Source of the DNA: Myxococcus llanfairpwllgwyngyllgogerychwyrndrobwllllantysiliogogogochensis
GTDB taxonomy: Bacteria > Myxococcota > Myxococcia > Myxococcales > Myxococcaceae
Direction: 5' to 3'
DNA length: 46,854 bases
Assembly (NCBI RefSeq): GCF_006636215.1
Contig: NZ_VIFM01000067.1
Location: forward strand, 1-46,854
Part shown: positions 43,492 through 46,854 of the stretch, piece by piece
Position numbering within the stretch: the first letter of the stretch is position 1
Layout: the number at the start of each line of letters is the position of its first letter
Made by a program: the position numbers and the translations under genes
Notes under the pieces: model-generated
Seen by the model: the letters and a program-made list of their open reading frames with translations, nothing else
What the model was told of the DNA's origin: nothing
Database searches by the model: none

Positions 43492-44517
43492 TCAACCCAC
43501 CAGCCGGACGACCACCTGGGTAAGCCCGTAGACGAGCAGCGCCATGAGCGCGGCGGCGGGGATGGTGAACACCCAGGCCCAGATGATGCGGCCGGCCACG
43601 CCCCACTTCACCGCGCGCCAGCCGCGCGTGGAACCCACGCCGACGATGGCACCGGTGATGGTGTGGGTGGTGGACACGGGGATGCCCAGCTCCGCCAGCG
43701 CGATGATGGTGACGCCGCCACCTGTCTCCGCGCTGAAGCCGCCGATGGGCGCCAGCTTCGTGAGGCTGTGGCCCATGGTGCGGATGATGCGCCAGCCGCC
43801 GAAGAACGTGCCCAGGGCGATGGCCGCGTGACAGGAGATGATCATCCACCAGTCAATGTGGAACGGGCGGTCCTTCCAGATGGTGCCGAAGAGGACCACC
43901 GCGATGATGCCCATCACCTTCTGCGCGTCGTTGGTGCCGTGGCTGTACGAGAAGATGGCGGAGGACACGAGCTGGAGGCGGCGGAACCACCGGTCCACGT
44001 AGGTGGGCGTCTGCTTGTGCACCACCCAGGTGCTGATGAGCATCAGCGTCATGCCCAGGAACGTGCCGATGAGGGGGGAGAGCACGATGAAGGCGGCGAT
44101 CTTCGCGATGCCCGCGCCCATCAGTCCCTTGAAGCCCAGCACCGGCACCGTCGCGCCAATCATTCCTCCGGCGAGCGCGTGTGACGAGGAGGAGGGCAGG
44201 CCCCACCACCACGTCAGGAGGTTCCAGGCGATGGCGCCCATCAGCGCGGCGAAGATGACCGACAGCACGGCCGAGGGGCCCGCGCCGCGCAGCATGTCGA
44301 AGTTGATGATGCCCTTGCCCATGGTGTTGGCGACATGGACACCCCCGCTGAAGGCGGCGATGAAGTTGAAGAAGGCGGCCCACGCCACGGCCAGGTTCGG
44401 TGACAACACCCGGGTGGACACCACGGTGGCGATGGAGTTCGCCGCGTCGTGGAAGCCGTTGATGAAGTCGAAGATGAGGGCGACTCCGACGATCAGGATG
44501 ACGGCGGCGAGTAGCAT
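43492..44517 (-). CDS. pit: PiT-family inorganic phosphate transporter
   Basis: A 341-residue polytopic inner-membrane protein of the PiT (PF01384) family. Both internal repeats show the family signature: DFINGFHDAANSIATVVSTRVLSP near the N-terminus and SYSHGTNDAQKVMGII in the second half; SSSSHALAGGMIG and VSTTHTITGAIVGVG are the other hallmarks. About eight to ten membrane segments. It imports metal-phosphate or phosphate driven by the ion gradient. The ATG lies 1 nt after the stop of the DUF47 gene, so the two are tightly coupled. The gene pair follows a PHO-box-like array, suggesting phosphate control. Confidence 0.95.
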   Translation of the reverse strand: MLLAAVILIVGVALIFDFINGFHDAANSIATVVSTRVLSPNLAVAWAAFFNFIAAFSGGVHVANTMGKGIINFDMLRGAGPSAVLSVIFAALMGAIAWNLLTWWWGLPSSSSHALAGGMIGATVPVLGFKGLMGAGIAKIAAFIVLSPLIGTFLGMTLMLISTWVVHKQTPTYVDRWFRRLQLVSSAIFSYSHGTNDAQKVMGIIAVVLFGTIWKDRPFHIDWWMIISCHAAIALGTFFGGWRIIRTMGHSLTKLAPIGGFSAETGGGVTIIALAELGIPVSTTHTITGAIVGVGSTRGWRAVKWGVAGRIIWAWVFTIPAAALMALLVYGLTQVVVRLVG

Positions 44518-44518
44518 C

Positions 44519-45145
44519 TCAGGAGTGCTCCAGCACCACACCCTCGATGACGTTCGCCACACCCTGACACTTGTCCGTGGCGGTCTCGATGAGGTCGTAG
44601 ATCTCCTTCCACTTGATGATGGTCAGAGTGTCGACCCCGCTCTTGAAGAGCCGGCCCAGCCCGGAGCGCAGCACCTCGTCCGCCTGCGTCTCCAGCCGCT
44701 TGATTTCCTTGCAGCCGGCCAGAATCTGCTCGGGCTTCTTGATGAGCCGCAGCGCCGCCACCACCTCCTGCACCTTCTCCGAGGACAGGACCAGCAGGCG
44801 CGCCAGCTCCGTCGCATCCGGCAGGCTGCTCTGGATTTCGTAGTAGTGCAGCCGGGACGCGGCCGCGTTCGCCAGGTCCAGCACGTCGTCGATGCGCGAC
44901 AGCAGCGAGTGAATCTGCGTCCGGTCGAACGGGGTGATGAACTGTTTGTGCAGACGGTTGAAGGCGGTGTGGGTGACTTCGTCGCCCTGGTGCTCCACGT
45001 CCTTGAGCGCGCGGACCCGTGCGGGCACATCGCGATAGTCGCTCAACAGTTCGTACAGCATCTTCGCGCCCTGGACTGTCGCGGCGCACTGCTTGTCGAA
45101 GTCGTCGAAGAACTCGTCCGACTTGGGCATCAGCCTTTCGAGCAT
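44519..45145 (-). CDS. DUF47 (PhoU-like) Pit accessory protein
   Basis: A 208-residue all-helical cytoplasmic protein of the DUF47/TIGR00153 family, the standard partner of low-affinity Pit transporters. Recognisable segments are LERLMPKSDEFFDDFD, VEHQGDEVTHTAFNRLHKQF, ITPFDRTQIHSLLSRIDDVLD and KWKEIYDLIETATDKCQGVANVIE, with acidic E/D-x-x-x-D pairs that bind metal in PhoU-like folds. ATG 45145 is preceded by GGGAGGT at a 5-nt distance; an ATG at 45166 is less likely. It forms an operon with pit downstream. It probably modulates transport activity, based on related pairs. Confidence 0.94.
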   Translation of the reverse strand: MLERLMPKSDEFFDDFDKQCAATVQGAKMLYELLSDYRDVPARVRALKDVEHQGDEVTHTAFNRLHKQFITPFDRTQIHSLLSRIDDVLDLANAAASRLHYYEIQSSLPDATELARLLVLSSEKVQEVVAALRLIKKPEQILAGCKEIKRLETQADEVLRSGLGRLFKSGVDTLTIIKWKEIYDLIETATDKCQGVANVIEGVVLEHS

Positions 45146-45174
45146 GGCTACCTCCCGGTTGGGCATGCCCGGGG

Positions 45175-45214
45175 TGTCACCTGGTCGTGACGCTCCCGTG
45201 GCGCGCCCGTGACT
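45175..45214 (-). promoter_or_regulatory. PHO-box-like array of four 7-mers
   Basis: On the minus strand, AGTCACG, CGCCACG, CGTCACG and GGTGACA follow one another with exactly 4-nt spacers, the 11-bp period of PhoB/PhoP boxes (consensus CTGTCAT/TGTCACA type). The array lies downstream of a possible promoter (TTGCAA at 45253-45258, 19-nt spacer, GATTAT at 45228-45233) and upstream of the DUF47-pit operon. That position suits repression. Confidence 0.5.
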
Positions 45215-45381
45215 ACCTCACCTGGGGATAATCGCCAGCCTTCCTTTTTGACTTGCAACTGAAAGCCAGTCACCACAGAGGGCGGCCGTACTCCCGGCCG
45301 GTGCTACAGGCCGGGCGCGCCAGGGGTGGGCTGCTGTCGTCCTGGCGCCCCTCTGTCTCCAGCCATTAGCCGGGGCCTGTC

Positions 45382-45708
45382 TCAGAGCCAGGCGAGCAGC
45401 TCCTGCTCCAGCCTCGCCCGGGGCATCGCGCCCACGAGCTGGCGGACCACCTTGCCCTCCTTGAACACGAGCAGGCAGGGCAAGGCGCGGATGCCGTAGC
45501 GCTGCGCCGCCTCCTGGTGGGCGTCCACGTCGATTTTCGTCACCTTGAGCCGGCCCCGGTACTCGACCGCCAGCGCATCGAGGATGGGGGAGATGAACCT
45601 GCACGGGGGACACCACGCGGCGGTGAAGTCCACCAGCACGGGCCCCTTTGCTTCCAGTACTTCCCGGTCGAACTCCGCGTCTCCCAGCTCGATGACGTCC
45701 GCCGCCAT
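45382..45708 (-). CDS. Thioredoxin-fold protein with WCPPC site
   Basis: A 108-residue cytoplasmic thioredoxin of standard length: [37 protein letters not shown], the cis-Pro motif [13 protein letters not shown] and a final helix. The active site is W-C-P-P-C (residues 32-36) instead of W-C-G-P-C. The Gly to Pro change is seen in a subset of thioredoxin-like proteins and should alter redox potential or partner choice; an extra Cys follows the cis-Pro (LPC). The start ATG has GAGGAGGA upstream. A monocistronic gene between the phosphate operon and a LysR gene; it is likely a specialised rather than the housekeeping thioredoxin. Confidence 0.92.
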   Translation of the reverse strand: MAADVIELGDAEFDREVLEAKGPVLVDFTAAWCPPCRFISPILDALAVEYRGRLKVTKIDVDAHQEAAQRYGIRALPCLLVFKEGKVVRQLVGAMPRARLEQELLAWL

Positions 45709-45831
45709 GTCCTGTCCTCCTCGTGGGGCACGGCCCGCGGGGCCGCGCCTTGCGTGTGGAGGGAAGGTGTAGTGGCCCCAGGGCCCCGGAACGAGAGCCC
45801 CTGGCGGAACGCTTCGTTGCGGGAAGTGCTC

Positions 45832-46764
45832 CTAACGGGCGCGGCCCGGCGCGGTGGCCTCTTCCCAGGGAAGCGCGGCGCCGCGCTCACCCAGGAGCGT
45901 CAGGAAGGCGCGCACCTTGGGGGGAAGCTGCCGGCTGCTGGGGTAGACGGCGAAGATGGGGATGCCCGGTGGCGTCTCTGTCTCCAGCACGGGGACGAGC
46001 AGCCCGTTCCTCACGTCGTCGACGACGAGCGACGCGGGCAGCCGCACCACGCCCAGCCCCGCGCGAGCCGCCGCCTGTCCCGCGCGCACACTGGGCACCC
46101 GCAGCCTTCCGGTGACGGGGATGCTCTTCGCGGTGCGGCCCTCTCCGAAGAACCAGACCTCGTCGGTGCCGGGCTCGGCCAGCACGACGCAGGCGTGGCC
46201 CTGGAGCTCCGCCGGGCTTTTTGGAGTGCCCTGCCGGGAGAGGTAGGCGGCGCTGGCGTAGTAGCCGGTGCGCAGGCGCCCCAGCTTGCGCGCCACCAGC
46301 GACGAGTCCGCCAGCGGGCCCGTGCGCAGGGCCAGGTCGTACTCCTCCGCGATGAGGTCCACGTGGGCCTCGGCGAGGGAGACCTCCACGCGCAGGAGCG
46401 GGTGGCGCAGGAGCAGCTCGGCGATGACGGGCGTGAGCAGCTCGCCCAGCAGGGAGAGGGTGGCGATGCGCAGGGTGCCCTGGGGCGTGGTGCGGGACTC
46501 ACCCAGCGCGCGGTTCACCTCGCGGGCCTCGGCGACCAGCCGCGCGCAGTGGGCGTGGTAGTCGCGCCCGGCCTCGGTGAGCCTCAAATGTCGGGCGTTG
46601 CGCTCCAGGAGTCGCACCCCCAGGCGCTCCTCCAGGGCGGAGAGCCGGCGGCTGACGGTGGACTTGCGCAGCCCCAGTCGCGTGGAGGCGGCGGTGATGC
46701 CGCCCGCGGTCACCACCTCCGAGAAGAGGAGCATGTCATCCAGAAGGGGCGGGCTCGGCGGCAC
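45832..46764 (-). CDS. LysR-family transcriptional regulator
   Basis: A 310-residue LysR protein. The winged helix-turn-helix (about 11-70) reads LLFSEVVTAGGITAASTRLG, KSTVSRRLSALEERLG and LTEAGRDYH. The effector-binding domain starts near 95 (GTLRIATLSLLGELL) and closes with VRLPASLVVDD. The layout matches the AaeR/DmlR-like branch that often represses or activates a neighbouring enzyme gene, but no divergent gene remains because the contig ends. GTG 46764 sits 6 nt after a TAGGCT hexamer, so the message probably begins at the start codon; ATG 46734 is an alternative. Target and inducer are unknown. Confidence 0.93.
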   Translation of the reverse strand: MPPSPPLLDDMLLFSEVVTAGGITAASTRLGLRKSTVSRRLSALEERLGVRLLERNARHLRLTEAGRDYHAHCARLVAEAREVNRALGESRTTPQGTLRIATLSLLGELLTPVIAELLLRHPLLRVEVSLAEAHVDLIAEEYDLALRTGPLADSSLVARKLGRLRTGYYASAAYLSRQGTPKSPAELQGHACVVLAEPGTDEVWFFGEGRTAKSIPVTGRLRVPSVRAGQAAARAGLGVVRLPASLVVDDVRNGLLVPVLETETPPGIPIFAVYPSSRQLPPKVRAFLTLLGERGAALPWEEATAPGRAR

Positions 46765-46770
46765 GCGGAC

Positions 46771-46788
46771 AGCCTAACCGGGACGGTT
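46771..46788 (-). promoter_or_regulatory. -10 hexamer with overlapping palindrome
   Basis: TAGGCT on the minus strand (46776-46771) ends 6 nt before the GTG of the LysR gene. An inverted repeat AACCG / CGGTT (46776-46780, 46784-46788) overlaps its upstream edge and could be an autoregulatory LysR site. Confidence 0.45.
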
Positions 46789-46829
46789 GTCCGGCTCCTC
46801 TCCCTTCGGGCCCCCGGGCGTCACTGGGG

Positions 46830-46854
46830 CTGTCTCTTATACACAACTCCGAGC
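46830..46854. other. Sequencing adapter (Nextera/Tn5 mosaic end)
   Basis: CTGTCTCTTATACACA followed, after one mismatch, by CTCCGAGC matches the Nextera read-through adapter (Tn5 mosaic end plus transposase adapter). It is the very last sequence of the window. It is a library artefact, not genomic DNA, and marks a contig end. Confidence 0.93.

Noticed and set aside
45243-45270. Possible sigma-54 promoter (TGGC...TTGC, minus strand) upstream of DUF47-pit
   Set aside because: GG and GC are 9 rather than 10 nt apart, which is not tolerated in known -24/-12 promoters.

Overview
The window is very GC-rich, with a strong G/C third-position bias. It looks like a contig-end piece of a fruiting myxobacterium (Myxococcota, most likely Myxococcaceae). 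The evidence is two long Ser/Thr protein kinases with C-terminal TPR arrays, two FHA-containing sigma-54 activators, an ADYC-type lipoprotein, many secreted lipoproteins and hydrolases, a LytS/LytTR pair and a multi-PAS histidine kinase. No tRNA, rRNA or CRISPR array is visible. The last 25 bases match a Nextera (Tn5 mosaic-end) adapter with one mismatch, so the right edge is an untrimmed contig end.

Layout. 1-4.9 kb: a 5'-partial kinase/TPR gene, then a scar holding a truncated RCC1-repeat lipoprotein, an IS3-like transposase tail, a small membrane/zinc-ribbon gene and a C-terminal gene remnant. 4.9-7.8 kb: an ADYC lipoprotein divergent from an FHA-AAA+ sigma-54 activator, with a -24/-12 promoter and nested palindromes between them. 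8.1-16.7 kb: GH6 glycosidase, YaiI/DUF188 protein, M14 carboxypeptidase, HEAT-like lipoprotein, LytS-type kinase with LytTR regulator, and a PD40 propeller protein. 16.8-22.4 kb: a trypsin-like lipoprotein, then a three-gene operon (lipoprotein with a six-Cys tail; lone caspase-like lipoprotein; Lnt-like N-acyltransferase with all catalytic residues). A direct pair of about 180-bp repeats flanks this operon. 22.6-28.6 kb: a CxxCH lipoprotein, a membrane-anchored TAXI binding protein, and an ECF-like sigma factor divergent from a second FHA activator, again with a -24/-12 promoter and tandem palindromic sites. 28.6-36.3 kb: a second kinase/TPR protein, RsgA, a hairpin-dense intergenic element ending in a strong terminator, and a metalloprotease operon. 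36.6-46.8 kb: a PAS-GAF histidine kinase, bifunctional aspartokinase/homoserine dehydrogenase with its leader, an FHA-GAF-cyclase, a DUF47-Pit phosphate operon, a thioredoxin and a LysR regulator.

Strongest discoveries. (1) Upstream of thrA lies a complete threonine attenuator: a 43-codon leader with ten consecutive Thr codons, a 10-bp terminator with a U tract, and a 15-bp alternative antiterminator that sequesters the terminator's 5' arm. (2) The repeat-flanked Cys-rich precursor / caspase-like protease / Lnt-like operon is a candidate undescribed peptide or lipoprotein maturation cassette. (3) The same sigma-54 circuit layout occurs twice (FHA activator, palindromic sites, divergent -24/-12 promoter); in one case the target is itself a sigma factor. 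(4) A PHO-box-like four-repeat array lies in front of the DUF47-pit operon. (5) A duplicated two-hairpin module with compensatory changes is a candidate structured RNA. (6) Several regulator genes have a TANNNT hexamer 6-11 nt before the start codon, suggesting leaderless transcripts.
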